Origin: CAWBRT01 sp963696525
Lineage (GTDB): Bacteria > Acidobacteriota > Terriglobia > Terriglobales > Acidobacteriaceae
NCBI GenBank assembly: GCA_963696525.1
Contig: CAVOKO010000008.1
Coordinates: forward strand, 124,001 to 188,000
Direction: 5' to 3'
Length of the DNA stretch: 64,000 nt
Part shown: positions 54,818 to 62,648 of the stretch, piece after piece
How the letters are laid out: the number at the start of each line of letters is the position of its first letter
Numbering within the stretch: the stretch's first letter is position 1
Notes under the pieces: model-generated
Told to the model about the DNA's origin: nothing
What the model saw: only the letters and a program-made list of their open reading frames with translations
Database searches by the model: none
Translations under genes and position numbers: made by a program

Positions 54818-55792
54818 ATGAAAATCAAGACTCTCCAGCAAGCCGTTCAATACTTCGACAACGAGCAAATCTGCATTGACGAGATAGCGCAACTGCGCTG
54901 GCCTGATGGCAAGCCCACTTGCCCTGCGTGCGGCAAGCAGGATCATTATTATTTGGCGACACAGAAGCGCTGGAAGTGTAAAGACTGCTGGAAACAGTTC
55001 TCTGTGAAGGTCGGAACCGTGATGGAAGATTCCCCGATTCCGCTCAATAAATGGCTGCTTGCAATGTGGATGCTGGCGAACTGCAAGAACGGCGCTTCCT
55101 CTTACGAGATTCACCGCGCAATCGGAGTTTCGCAGAAGTCGGCATGGTTCATGTTGCAGCGCATCCGGCTTGCGATGCGCCCCGAGGACTTGACCAAGAT
55201 CGGCGGAAGCGGTTCTACGGTCGAAGCCGATGAAACCGTGATCGGCGGGAAGCTGAAGTTCATGCACAACAGGCGCAAGCGTGAAATGGGGCTTGGCGCA
55301 GTTAGCGAAGGCTACCAGAAGAACAAAACCATCGTGATGGGTGTACTTGATCGTGACGCTCGCCAAGTTCGCGCTACAGTGATCCCTGCCGCTCGCCGTT
55401 CCACGATGGAAGCCATGGTACGGAACCATGTTGAGTCGGGAACTACCATGATGACTGACGCGCACGTTGGTTATGACCTGCTCAAAAACTACTTTTCGCA
55501 TGAAGTGATTAACCACATGGAAGCCTATGTACAAGGCAAGGTTCACACCAACGGCATTGAGAACTTCTGGTCGCTGCTGAAGCGCGGCCTGAACGGAACC
55601 TACGTCGCCGTTGAACCTTTTCATTTGTTTCGATATGTTGATGAGCAAGTATTCCGTTACAACAATCGGAAGCGCGGCGAAGAAAAACTGGACGATGGCG
55701 ACCGCTTCCGCGTACTGCTTTCACAGATTGCAGGCAAGCGTCTTACCTTTGCTGAAGTAACCGGTAAGGCTGGTAGTCAGGCGAACACTTAA
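54818..55792 (+). CDS. IS1595-family (ISXO2-like) transposase
   Basis: A 324-residue transposase. The N-terminal zinc ribbon has CPAC and CKDC (about residues 37-60, with KRWKCKDCWKQFSV). NKWLLAMWMLANCKNG and a helix-turn-helix (AIGVSQKSAWFML) follow. The catalytic domain shows VEADETVIGG, MMTDAHVGYD and HTNGIENFWSLLKRG, giving the Asp-Asp-Asn-Glu-like set of the family. Full length is normal and no frameshift is seen, so it is probably active. A purine-rich AGAGG site precedes the ATG. Its stop overlaps the stop of a minus-strand passenger gene by four bases. Confidence 0.93.
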   Translation: MKIKTLQQAVQYFDNEQICIDEIAQLRWPDGKPTCPACGKQDHYYLATQKRWKCKDCWKQFSVKVGTVMEDSPIPLNKWLLAMWMLANCKNGASSYEIHRAIGVSQKSAWFMLQRIRLAMRPEDLTKIGGSGSTVEADETVIGGKLKFMHNRRKREMGLGAVSEGYQKNKTIVMGVLDRDARQVRATVIPAARRSTMEAMVRNHVESGTTMMTDAHVGYDLLKNYFSHEVINHMEAYVQGKVHTNGIENFWSLLKRGLNGTYVAVEPFHLFRYVDEQVFRYNNRKRGEEKLDDGDRFRVLLSQIAGKRLTFAEVTGKAGSQANT

Positions 55793-56118
55793 CCCTTATC
55801 GGAAACCGCGTGGTCCGAAGCCAAGGGCTCGGGAGTAAGTTCAAGTGTAAGGCGAAGTTGAGTGTTGAACTTGCTCTCGGCGCCCAATGCGCGACTTAGT
55901 GCCTTTAGCGAAGCAATAGCGCTCTCTATTTCTGGGACTACAGTCGGACCCATGGGTTCAGAAACCCAAGTTCGACCACAACTCGGGCAATCTATGATTT
56001 TCTGAAAATCAAATCGCTCCGAGAGCGGAAACGAAAGCGTCGTTTTGCAGTGGTTGCATTCAAGGCGAATACCGATGATGTCGGAGAGTTCGATGTATTG
56101 CTTTACTTGCCTTGTCAT
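55789..56118 (-). CDS. passenger gene: small zinc-ribbon protein of unknown function
   Basis: A 109-residue protein with ECNHCKTTLSFPL near residue 20 and IDCPSCGRTW near residue 43, two Cys pairs forming a probable zinc ribbon. The C-terminal half is helical (IESAIASLKALSRALG). Its ATG overlaps the stop of a 57-aa gene upstream, so the two form a minus-strand operon. The stop overlaps that of the transposase. No family name is recognised. It lies inside the IS1595 element and is cargo of the element. Confidence 0.6.
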   Translation of the reverse strand: MTRQVKQYIELSDIIGIRLECNHCKTTLSFPLSERFDFQKIIDCPSCGRTWVSEPMGPTVVPEIESAIASLKALSRALGAESKFNTQLRLTLELTPEPLASDHAVSDKG

Positions 56119-56288
56119 CGTTCACCTTTTGGGCTTCTGGGCTTCGGGCCGCGCTTCGGCTTGTCCTTGTTCGCCAGCTTTTCAGCCCCGAGTCGCCGCT
56201 GAATCTCCTCTTTGGATACCGAGAGCACGCGGCGCGTGACGTTCTCGAAGTTCCTGAATTCTGTGCTGGGCTCTGGGTTGGATTTCAT
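56115..56288 (-). CDS. passenger gene: 57-aa basic protein
   Basis: A 57-residue frame starting at ATG 56288. It begins MKSNPEPSTEFRNFENVTRR, followed by VLSVSKEEIQRRLGAEK and a Lys/Arg/Pro-rich tail ending GER. The arrangement F-x-N-F, then a V-L-x-V-x-K-x-E-I-x-x-R helix, then basic residues, is shared by many short hypothetical proteins, often next to toxin-like genes (from memory). It ends in ATGA overlap with the zinc-ribbon gene, the best evidence that it is real. Codon use fits its neighbours. It may be an antitoxin-like or DNA-binding peptide; no function is established. Confidence 0.6.
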   Translation of the reverse strand: MKSNPEPSTEFRNFENVTRRVLSVSKEEIQRRLGAEKLANKDKPKRGPKPRSPKGER

Positions 56289-56305
56289 GTGCTAATGATA
56301 CTCCA

Positions 56306-57073
56306 ATGAACAAGTGGCCATTCTCGGGAATTGACGAAAAGCTAGAACGGTCCCGCCAGAATATCTTTAATCTTCAGTCCGAAATCAAGCGGTTCTTTGA
56401 CAAAAGCAAATACCCCGTTCTCCCCCAACACGATACACAACTTCTCCTTGAGGTCTTGAAGTACCACGAGGGCCGAGATATTCCGCCCCGCTTCGGCGTT
56501 CTTGCCGGGGAGACCATTCATCACTTGCGTTCCTGTCTCGATCACCTTATGTGGTACTTCTCCGCACCCTACTACCGGGATAAGTATCCCAGCCGTATCG
56601 AATTTCCCATCCTCGAAGCGCCGCCAGGGGACAAAAAGAGTCTCAAGAGATATATAGGAAAAGTAAAGGGAATCTCCGATCCCGCCGCCGCTATCCTTGT
56701 TGAGTTTTTTCAGCCTTATTACACCCCCGACCCGTTTGACAGCGCCCTGTTGATCCTGCACAAGATGGACATCGTTGATAAACACAGAGAACTCGTCTTG
56801 TGCTTCTCCAGCGGCGCCATTGAAATTCCCCTTGCAGCCGTGCAAACAGTCGTCAGAAAGCATTTCCCTAGTTATCAGGGCGGAGTATTCAATAGCTCCT
56901 TCGAGGATGCGTTCATCCGAGAGATGAAGAACCACGCCAAGATTACCGCTACAGTATCTTTTCGGGATTTTGGCCGGAGGAAACTCCAGGCGGTCGTCCC
57001 AGGACTGATTCAGCTTCACAACTTCGTCGTAGAGGTCGTGAAACGGTTCTCTGGACTCTTGCCGCAACAATGA
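56306..57073 (+). CDS. passenger gene: unknown 255-aa protein with HEPN-like Rx4H motif
   Basis: A 255-residue protein with no named family. The first 40 residues are helical (LERSRQNIFNLQSEIKRFF). Around residue 75 is GETIHHLRSCLDHLMWYF, where Arg and His are separated by four residues as in the R-x4-6-H motif of HEPN RNases. Helical segments continue, with LHKMDIVDKHRELVL in the middle, a conserved-looking K-M-x-x-V-x-K-H-R pattern seen in similar hypothetical proteins. It starts 18 bases from the divergent 57-aa gene, so both share a promoter region. It is cargo of the IS1595 element. The HEPN link is speculative. Confidence 0.6.
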   Translation: MNKWPFSGIDEKLERSRQNIFNLQSEIKRFFDKSKYPVLPQHDTQLLLEVLKYHEGRDIPPRFGVLAGETIHHLRSCLDHLMWYFSAPYYRDKYPSRIEFPILEAPPGDKKSLKRYIGKVKGISDPAAAILVEFFQPYYTPDPFDSALLILHKMDIVDKHRELVLCFSSGAIEIPLAAVQTVVRKHFPSYQGGVFNSSFEDAFIREMKNHAKITATVSFRDFGRRKLQAVVPGLIQLHNFVVEVVKRFSGLLPQQ

Positions 57074-57101
57074 ATTGGGTAGTGCTGACATAGGAGTAAC
57101 C

Positions 57102-57344
57102 ATGAAAGTCATTGCCGTTGTTGGCCTTCTCTTTTACATCTATTGCGCTTGGCGTATTCTTTCCACCTGGAATCACCGCGATCGGCTCAATAAGTCCATC
57201 TGGTTTGTATTCTTGGGACTGTTCGGCGGTCTCTGCATCGGGCTACTTGGTCGCTGGGGCTGGATTCCCGTTATCGCGCTCTTACTAGCAATGGCTGCAA
57301 TCGCGGTCTGGTGGTTTGTTCACTTGATTTCAAAGCAGTCATAA
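57102..57344 (+). CDS. passenger gene: small membrane protein
   Basis: An 80-residue protein from ATG 57102, which has GGAG nine bases upstream; an earlier ATG-like start lacks a site. Two or three hydrophobic segments: residues 2-20 (VIAVVGLLFYIYCAW), about 33-50 (WFVFLGLFGGLCIGL), and 54-76 (IPVIALLLAMAAIAVWWFV). It follows the 255-aa gene by 28 bases in the same direction. No family was recognised. It is likely an inner-membrane partner of the upstream protein, by gene order only. Confidence 0.5.
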   Translation: MKVIAVVGLLFYIYCAWRILSTWNHRDRLNKSIWFVFLGLFGGLCIGLLGRWGWIPVIALLLAMAAIAVWWFVHLISKQS

Positions 57345-57378
57345 AATGGACCTGAAACCCAAATAGAAAAGAATCAAA

Positions 57379-57627
57379 ATGGATGAAAGAACGAAGACTC
57401 TATTGCTTAATGCGTTTGGAAACATTCATGCTCAACTGGCGAAACTGATGGAGCACGAGACAAAACTCCACGCTCTTCTAACTGCCCTAAATACTCTTGA
57501 GCCTTTTTGCGCCGCGTATCAAGAGGCTCTTCCGGCAGCAGCGAAATGCGATTCAAATAAAGCACTAAATGGAATTCGCGTATCGCTTGAGCTGACAATT
57601 CAAGAGCTTCGTCGAGTTTCGACCTAG
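57379..57627 (+). CDS. passenger gene: 82-aa helical protein of unknown function
   Basis: An 82-residue, almost wholly helical protein (MDERTKTLLLNAFGNIHAQL, later TALNTLEPFCAAYQEALP and IRVSLELTIQELRRV). No signal peptide or membrane segment. It comes 34 bases after the membrane protein gene and ends about 70 bases before the right end of the IS1595 element. Ribosome-binding site is weak. The heptad-like Leu pattern suggests oligomerisation. No family recognised. Confidence 0.45.
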   Translation: MDERTKTLLLNAFGNIHAQLAKLMEHETKLHALLTALNTLEPFCAAYQEALPAAAKCDSNKALNGIRVSLELTIQELRRVST

Positions 57628-57698
57628 CGGCCTGTGGCCCTGTCACGGTAGACATAGAGTCACCTACTTGGGTTTGGTTAGTCAAGTTATTTATTGCC

Positions 57699-57706
57699 CT
57701 TACAAT
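57699..57706. repeat. right target-site duplication, CTTACAAT
   Basis: Direct repeat of 54745-54752 at the right end of the IS1595 element. Together they bracket the element exactly. Confidence 0.85.
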
Positions 57707-58007
57707 GGCATAGCAGGATACGGACGGCACCAAATGCCTGGACCGGACAGCCGCATCGCGCCGTAGTCTATCCGTTGGACCGTCAATGAAGTGCCGGCAA
57801 CGTGAACCGCCCGCCGAGTTTGGCCTCACTCATTGGGTTTCACTGCTAATGTTCTCCTCCGCTCTCAATTGCCCGTCCTTGCAAAAGCCGCCCCACAATA
57901 ACGGAGTATCAATTGAGACCGTCCTGCTCCTGTTGCTATGGAATCAGCCAGTTAGCCTCAGCATAAGTGCTGCTGTTCGGGTGAAATTAGGCAGTTTGGA
58001 GCCAATT

Positions 58008-58496
58008 ATGCACCCGCATATGCACCCACATGGCGCAACGGTCAAGACAACGGTAAAGAGGCTCAAAAAAGCCACTGATGCGACCACGGAAGCAAGCATT
58101 TCGGCGGCAATTACACACCCGAATATGCACCTTCCGGAACGGTCAACAGACCGGCGACCGCTGGAAAGACTTGAGGCTGTCACCAGCAACTTCACCGAGC
58201 AAATCAGTCGCGAATTTGCCCCAGAGATTTCCCGCGATCCAAAGACATTCAAGAAATCTATTCTGCGGCTGGTGCGCCGACAGCTTCCGCCAAGACGGGG
58301 TAGGCCGAACGATCCTCGAATAGATGCTGCTGTGCGAATGTTCGAACAAGGAAAGAGGGTAAAGGAAATACTGCGGCTGCAAATTCCCGGCTTCGAGAAG
58401 GTGGACACCTACGGGCGCTATCTGGCCGATAAGGGACTCCGTGCCGCAATCGCCCGCAGGCGCAAACGCAGCCGCAAGGCTTCCTCGCACAACTAA
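58008..58496 (+). CDS. basic protein of unknown function with His-rich start
   Basis: A 162-residue frame from ATG 58008, which begins MHPHMHPHGATVKTTVKRLK; the open frame extends 74 codons upstream without recognisable sequence. The middle is helical (LERLEAVTSNFTEQISREFA). The C-terminal 80 residues are strongly basic and contain PPRRGRPNDPRIDAAVRMFE followed by KVDTYGRYLADKGLRAAIARR, which looks like a small helix-turn-helix region. It could bind DNA. It stands alone, after the transposon and convergent with the metal operon. No family recognised. Confidence 0.45.
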   Translation: MHPHMHPHGATVKTTVKRLKKATDATTEASISAAITHPNMHLPERSTDRRPLERLEAVTSNFTEQISREFAPEISRDPKTFKKSILRLVRRQLPPRRGRPNDPRIDAAVRMFEQGKRVKEILRLQIPGFEKVDTYGRYLADKGLRAAIARRRKRSRKASSHN

Positions 58497-58797
58497 ACGC
58501 TTTGATTCTTCGGAGTGGGCCAACTTCCGATTTGCCGACCACTCACCCAGAAACACACCACTGGTTTCCCACAACGCGGCTTTCGGGGGACCAGAGATAA
58601 TCCACCATCCCGAACGCGTCCACCGCAGGGTCTTTCGCTGTGATTCACAAGGCTCGGCTGCGATGTTGGCTGTGCCGTCCGATTAAGCGAATGCATCTGG
58701 GTTTGCTGAAGCGCTGCTGCGAAGTTCGTTGGCTGCCACCCATAACCGCAAGGCCGTCCGCCACGTGCAACAGTACGGCATGTCCAGCCCCGGCCTA
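58497..58797. other. 301-base convergent gap, no gene
   Basis: Between the unknown basic protein (plus) and the small membrane protein (minus). Short frames overlap on both strands, none with a site or family resemblance. No clear terminator hairpin with a T-run was seen for either side. Confidence 0.4.
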
Positions 58798-59130
58798 TCA
58801 GGCGGTAACCGCCTCCTTGGGCTGCCGCGTCTTCGTGCCGGCCTGCACTTTCTTGCGGCGAGGCTTCTTGGCCGCAGGTTTTGCCGCAGGTTTTTGCTCG
58901 GCCGTGTATTCGCGCTCGGCGATAAGGTCTTCCAGGGTTTCCTTCTGGCGAACGAGTTCCTCAAGGGTCATTGAACTGTAGTCGCTCGCACTGGAGCCTG
59001 GAAGATGCACCCCCTGGCTTTCCAGCCAGGTGTCTACCTGCTTCTGGTTCATCTTGTAAAAATAAAAGCCAGTGGCTGCGACCCCCAACCCGACGACAAA
59101 ACCCGTGACATGCTGCGAAGTGACTGGCAT
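58798..59130 (-). CDS. small membrane protein with Lys/Ala-rich tail, metal operon
   Basis: A 110-residue protein. Residues 8-25 form one membrane helix (VTGFVVGLGVAATGFYFYKM). Then comes a short domain with VDTWLESQGVHLPG and MTLEELVRQKETLEDLIAE, a coiled-coil-like helix. The final 35 residues are rich in Lys, Ala and Pro. AAGGAG upstream is a good ribosome-binding site. It is the last gene of a five- or six-gene minus-strand operon with P-type ATPase and HMA_2-like proteins. Similar short proteins accompany HMA_2/P1B operons in other bacteria, as I recall. A role as a membrane chaperone or subunit is inferred. Confidence 0.55.
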   Translation of the reverse strand: MPVTSQHVTGFVVGLGVAATGFYFYKMNQKQVDTWLESQGVHLPGSSASDYSSMTLEELVRQKETLEDLIAEREYTAEQKPAAKPAAKKPRRKKVQAGTKTRQPKEAVTA

Positions 59131-59156
59131 GAGTCTTGATGCTCCTTTCTGATCTC

Positions 59157-60035
59157 TTACACGTTCACTGATTCAGCAAAATCGTTGGCGCCTCGGATGC
59201 GCAACGGGATGCCGCGCTGAAAACCGCTGACGCCCTCCAGAACCTGGTCGTGCATCTTCGCTACGCGCCGGATATCCTCGATCAAACTCACATGCTGTCC
59301 CGGCGTCCCGCCCGTGATCGCCTGGAATAGCATGGTCGGTATCATCCCGAAAAACGTTGCCTTATCCGGCGGGGTACGGTCGGGAGCGACCACGACCTCG
59401 AACTGTGGCGACCTGCTGTCTCGGCCGATCTGAGCGGGACGGATCTCGACCCCTTGGGCCGGCAGTCGGACCAGATGTCGGCCGAAAGTGCTGACCCACG
59501 TGAAGATCGCTGCCGGCAATGCATTGCCGCCCAGCATTGCAGTCAGCAAATAGGTTACGGTGAGCACTTCCGGGTCGAAGTTCCCCCGCAGCCGATAGTC
59601 CGTCCACCCGTGGTGCAGAGCGGCCCCGGCCGTAGTGAAACCGGCAATCCGATCTAAAGTAGTGCTGGTAGCCTGGTACCGGCCCACGAGGCGCAAAGCA
59701 AGCGCGGCGAGCAGTACGACTCCTGAATAGAATGCCGAATCCGTCAGCTCGCGCGTTGGGGGACGTGTCAGAACCCGAATAGCTGCATTGTCGTGTTCCA
59801 GGGACAGCCCCGTAGCGATGCGAATCACGATCTCTTCGGTCGAGATATGGTTCGGATCATATCGCACCAGCACGGAACGACTGATGTCGGTGTACTGAAC
59901 CTCGTCGACGCCGGCGTGCTCCGCAACCAGGCGCTGCATACGCTCAGGCTGCCTCAAGAGGTGCGACAGCCGAAGGCGCAACCGGCCTGGAAGTTCGTGC
60001 TCAATCGTAACCGCAGGCTGTTGCTCGCGATTCAT
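59157..60035 (-). CDS. HMA_2-like domain membrane protein
   Basis: A 292-residue protein. Residues about 8-80 form a ferredoxin-like HMA_2-type domain with HELPGRLRLRLSHLL in place of the metal-binding GMxCxxC loop, and RSVLVRYDPNHISTEEIVI as second half. Three hydrophobic segments follow (SAFYSGVVLLAALALRLVG, about 150-170, about 175-195). The soluble C-terminus has no recognised motif. It overlaps the P-type ATPase stop by four bases. The lack of Cys in the metal loop suggests a structural or sensing role rather than a soft-metal chaperone. Confidence 0.7.
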   Translation of the reverse strand: MNREQQPAVTIEHELPGRLRLRLSHLLRQPERMQRLVAEHAGVDEVQYTDISRSVLVRYDPNHISTEEIVIRIATGLSLEHDNAAIRVLTRPPTRELTDSAFYSGVVLLAALALRLVGRYQATSTTLDRIAGFTTAGAALHHGWTDYRLRGNFDPEVLTVTYLLTAMLGGNALPAAIFTWVSTFGRHLVRLPAQGVEIRPAQIGRDSRSPQFEVVVAPDRTPPDKATFFGMIPTMLFQAITGGTPGQHVSLIEDIRRVAKMHDQVLEGVSGFQRGIPLRIRGANDFAESVNV

Positions 60036-62230
60036 CGGCTTCGCTCCATGTCATGGAATAACAGGCGCAGCGAGTTCAACACAACCAGCACGGTTGTCGC
60101 GTTATGAATTGCGGCGCCCCAGACTACCGGCATCCGGCCAAGCGAAGCCAGTACCAGCGCCGTCGTGTTCACCCCGATTGCGGTCGCAAAGTTCTGTTTG
60201 ACGATCCCCATCGTCTTCTGCGAGAGGCGGATGGCGGCAGGTATCATCAGGGGATCGTCACTGGTGATTGTAATGTCCGCGGCCTCCATCGCAATATCCG
60301 TCCGCGTGCCTCCCATGGCGATACCCACATCAGCGCAGGCCAGTGCAGCAGCGTCGTTGATGCCGTCACCGACCATCACCACACGTCTCCCTCTCTGCTG
60401 CAATCCAAGCACTACGTCCGATTTGCCCTCTGGCAAGACTTGGGCTTGATAACGGTCCATTGCCATTTTGGTGGCAACAAGTTCCGCATGCTGCTCCACG
60501 TCGCCGGTGAGCAGAACGATATCGTCCATGCCCAGCATGCGCAGCCTATTCAGCGACTTTTTCATGTCTTCACGCAGAGTGTCTTGAATTCCCATCAGTC
60601 CAAGAAGGGTGTGGCCGCGAGCGACATAGATGACCTGCTCTCCGCGCCGTGCCACCTCCAGCGTGGCTTTCTCCCCTTTGGAGAGGTCGATACCCCGCTC
60701 GTGCATAAAGGGCGCATTACCCACATACACCGGTGCTCCGGCGACGGTTGTTTGCACCCCGCGACCAACTCGAACGTGAGTCGGCCCATGCACCGGGATG
60801 GGCCAGCCGTTGCGGCGCGCCTTGTCCACAAACGCAATTGCTACGGGATGGGTCGAGGTTTCCTCGGCCGCCGCGGCCAGCTCGATCATCTCGCGTTCCC
60901 CAAGGCCAGGGGCCACAGGGATGACCGAAGTTACCTGCGGCCGACCCTCTGTAACCGTGCCGGTCTTGTCCAGGACGATGGTATCGGCTTCGGCGAGCAT
61001 CTCCAGGTAGTTGCTGCCTTTGATCAGGATGCCATTGCGGGCCGCAGTGGCGATGGCAGCCGACAGCGCGGTCGCGGTGGAAAGCCGCACCCCGCATGAG
61101 TAGTCGATGATCAGCATGTTCAGAGCGCGGTCCGGCCTATGCGTAGCTACGTAGACAATGCCGGCCAAGCCAAAATTCACCGGAATGAACCGGGCGGAGA
61201 AGCGGTCGGCAAAAGCTTGAATCGTCGCTTTCCGATGTGCTGCTTCCTCGACCAAGTGCACAATTCGCGCCACAGCCGTGTCGTCGCCGACCTTCTTCGC
61301 CAGAACGGTCAAGTGCCCGGCCTTGACCACTGTGCCCGCAAATACTGCATCGCCGATCTGCTTGCGCATCGGCATGAACTCGCCGGTGATCGAGGCCTGG
61401 TCGACGGCCGCTTCACCCTGCTCGATAACCCCGTCTACGCTGATCTTTTCGCCGGTCTTCACGACGATGCGGTCCTTGACGCGCACCTGCTCAACTGGAA
61501 CCTGCACCTCTCGGCCGTCGTCCTCAAGTCGCCAGACGTAAGCCTCCCCCACAGCGAGCATGTCACGAATGGCGCGTCGTGTACGATCCATCGTGTAGAC
61601 GGTAAGCAGTTCCGCCAAGTCCGCCAGACCAATGATCGTTAGGGCAGCGCGATCGCGCCCGGAAAGCAGACTGGCAGCAATGGCGGTCGAACTCAGGGTG
61701 TCGGCATTGGGCCGGCCGGTTTCGACGAGCGAGCGAAAACCACTGCGCAGGATGGGCCAAGCCAGGGAGAGAGCCGTCAAGGCGGGCATCGTCATGAAGC
61801 GGCCAAGAAGGGTAGCGGGCACCTGGCGAGTGGACAGGGCGCTGAATCCCAACGTGGCGGCGCTGGCGAGTACTCGGGGCAGGATTTCTCCCACGGACGC
61901 CTCTTGCAGGCGTCGCTCCTGCACGGTGGATTGCGCGGCCAGCGTTCGTTCCGCCTTGAACACGGCCAGCGAATACTCGTTGAGAGTGGACTGTGCAACG
62001 GTGAGAATATCTTGGGATCCGCCCTTTGCTGGATCGAATTGAACCAGGACGTTTTCGGTGATCGCGCTCACGCGGGCCGAGCGGACCGCAGGCAATGCAC
62101 CGAGCCGCTCACCGATCGCGTCGGCCTCGTTGGATAAATGTCGAAGACCAGGACAGTAGATGCGCACTCGCCCCGGAAGTTCATGGACGATTTGGCAAGT
62201 CTTCGCTTTTTCGCGCTTAAGCCCAAACAT
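60032..62230 (-). CDS. P1B-type heavy-metal ATPase with unusual YSC metal motif
   Basis: A 732-residue transporter from ATG 62230. N-terminal HMA_2-like domain (HELPGRVRIYCPGLRH). Actuator TGEFMPM, membrane motif near residue 380 reading DYSCGVRLSTATAL, phosphorylation site VLDKTGTVTEG, HP motif THPVAIAF, and GDGINDAAALACADVG at the hinge. The usual C-P-C(A)LGLATP is here Y-S-C-G-V-R-L-S-T-A, so the first Cys, the Pro and the last Pro are lost. The family exports transition metals with ATP; the ion cannot be stated. The motif resembles that of CtpC-like and HMA_2-linked ATPases, from memory. It overlaps both neighbouring genes. Confidence 0.88.
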   Translation of the reverse strand: MFGLKREKAKTCQIVHELPGRVRIYCPGLRHLSNEADAIGERLGALPAVRSARVSAITENVLVQFDPAKGGSQDILTVAQSTLNEYSLAVFKAERTLAAQSTVQERRLQEASVGEILPRVLASAATLGFSALSTRQVPATLLGRFMTMPALTALSLAWPILRSGFRSLVETGRPNADTLSSTAIAASLLSGRDRAALTIIGLADLAELLTVYTMDRTRRAIRDMLAVGEAYVWRLEDDGREVQVPVEQVRVKDRIVVKTGEKISVDGVIEQGEAAVDQASITGEFMPMRKQIGDAVFAGTVVKAGHLTVLAKKVGDDTAVARIVHLVEEAAHRKATIQAFADRFSARFIPVNFGLAGIVYVATHRPDRALNMLIIDYSCGVRLSTATALSAAIATAARNGILIKGSNYLEMLAEADTIVLDKTGTVTEGRPQVTSVIPVAPGLGEREMIELAAAAEETSTHPVAIAFVDKARRNGWPIPVHGPTHVRVGRGVQTTVAGAPVYVGNAPFMHERGIDLSKGEKATLEVARRGEQVIYVARGHTLLGLMGIQDTLREDMKKSLNRLRMLGMDDIVLLTGDVEQHAELVATKMAMDRYQAQVLPEGKSDVVLGLQQRGRRVVMVGDGINDAAALACADVGIAMGGTRTDIAMEAADITITSDDPLMIPAAIRLSQKTMGIVKQNFATAIGVNTTALVLASLGRMPVVWGAAIHNATTVLVVLNSLRLLFHDMERSR

Positions 62231-62648
62231 CTTCGGGAATCTCAAATTTCTCGTCGAATACGAGGCGGTGACGTGTCCCGGCCCGGATGGCGCGGACCAG
62301 CCGCCGCAGCACACGGGGCAGTTCTGCCGGAGCGGTCGCAGCAAGCCGGTCCCAGTACCGGAGAGCCAGCCGATTCACGGCATGTAGGAAGGCGAGCAGT
62401 TCCGCCTCTGTAAGCTGATCCGCATGGTACCGGATTAACAGGCTTCCCGTTGTCAGATTCACCTCAACCGTTTCGATCTCGGCCGGGCTGCCCAACAGGT
62501 CACGCCATACAAAAGCCCATTCGCGCTGCACATGATCGATTTGCTTGAGCGCCGGAAGGCAAAGTCGTAATCGTCCAGGCAGCCGATGAACAATCCGGGG
62601 GCGTAGAAGCAAACTCCGCAATTGTAAGACGATGGCTCCGGGTTTCAT
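62217..62648 (-). CDS. HMA_2-like domain protein, cytoplasmic
   Basis: A 143-residue protein from ATG 62648, whose start overlaps the upstream gene's stop by four bases. Residues about 10-95 contain IVHRLPGRLRLCLPALK and TTGSLLIRYHADQLTEAEL, the pattern of HMA_2-type domains. The C-terminal half is basic and helical (ELPRVLRRLVRAIRAGTRHR). No membrane segment. The stop overlaps the ATPase start region by 14 bases. It could deliver the ATPase substrate or act as an assembly factor; no Cys pair is present. Confidence 0.65.
   Translation of the reverse strand: MKPGAIVLQLRSLLLRPRIVHRLPGRLRLCLPALKQIDHVQREWAFVWRDLLGSPAEIETVEVNLTTGSLLIRYHADQLTEAELLAFLHAVNRLALRYWDRLAATAPAELPRVLRRLVRAIRAGTRHRLVFDEKFEIPEDVWA

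Larger units (their letters stand above)
54753..57698 (+). mobile_element. complete IS1595-family element with passenger genes
   Basis: A 2,946-base element. The ends are 25-bp inverted repeats with 22 matches, both starting GGCAATAA and sharing ACTTGACTAACCAA (left 54753-54777, right 57674-57698). They are flanked by an 8-bp direct duplication. The transposase is at the left. The right two thirds hold a divergent pair of passenger modules: minus 56288-55789 (two genes) and plus 56306-57627 (three genes). Passenger genes are known in parts of the IS1595 family. The intact ends and target duplication indicate fairly recent insertion. Confidence 0.85.

Noticed and set aside
56342..57112. Minus-strand 256-codon frame opposite the 255-aa passenger gene
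   Set aside because: It is the antisense of the passenger gene. The plus frame has better composition, spacing and downstream gene order, though neither has a named family.
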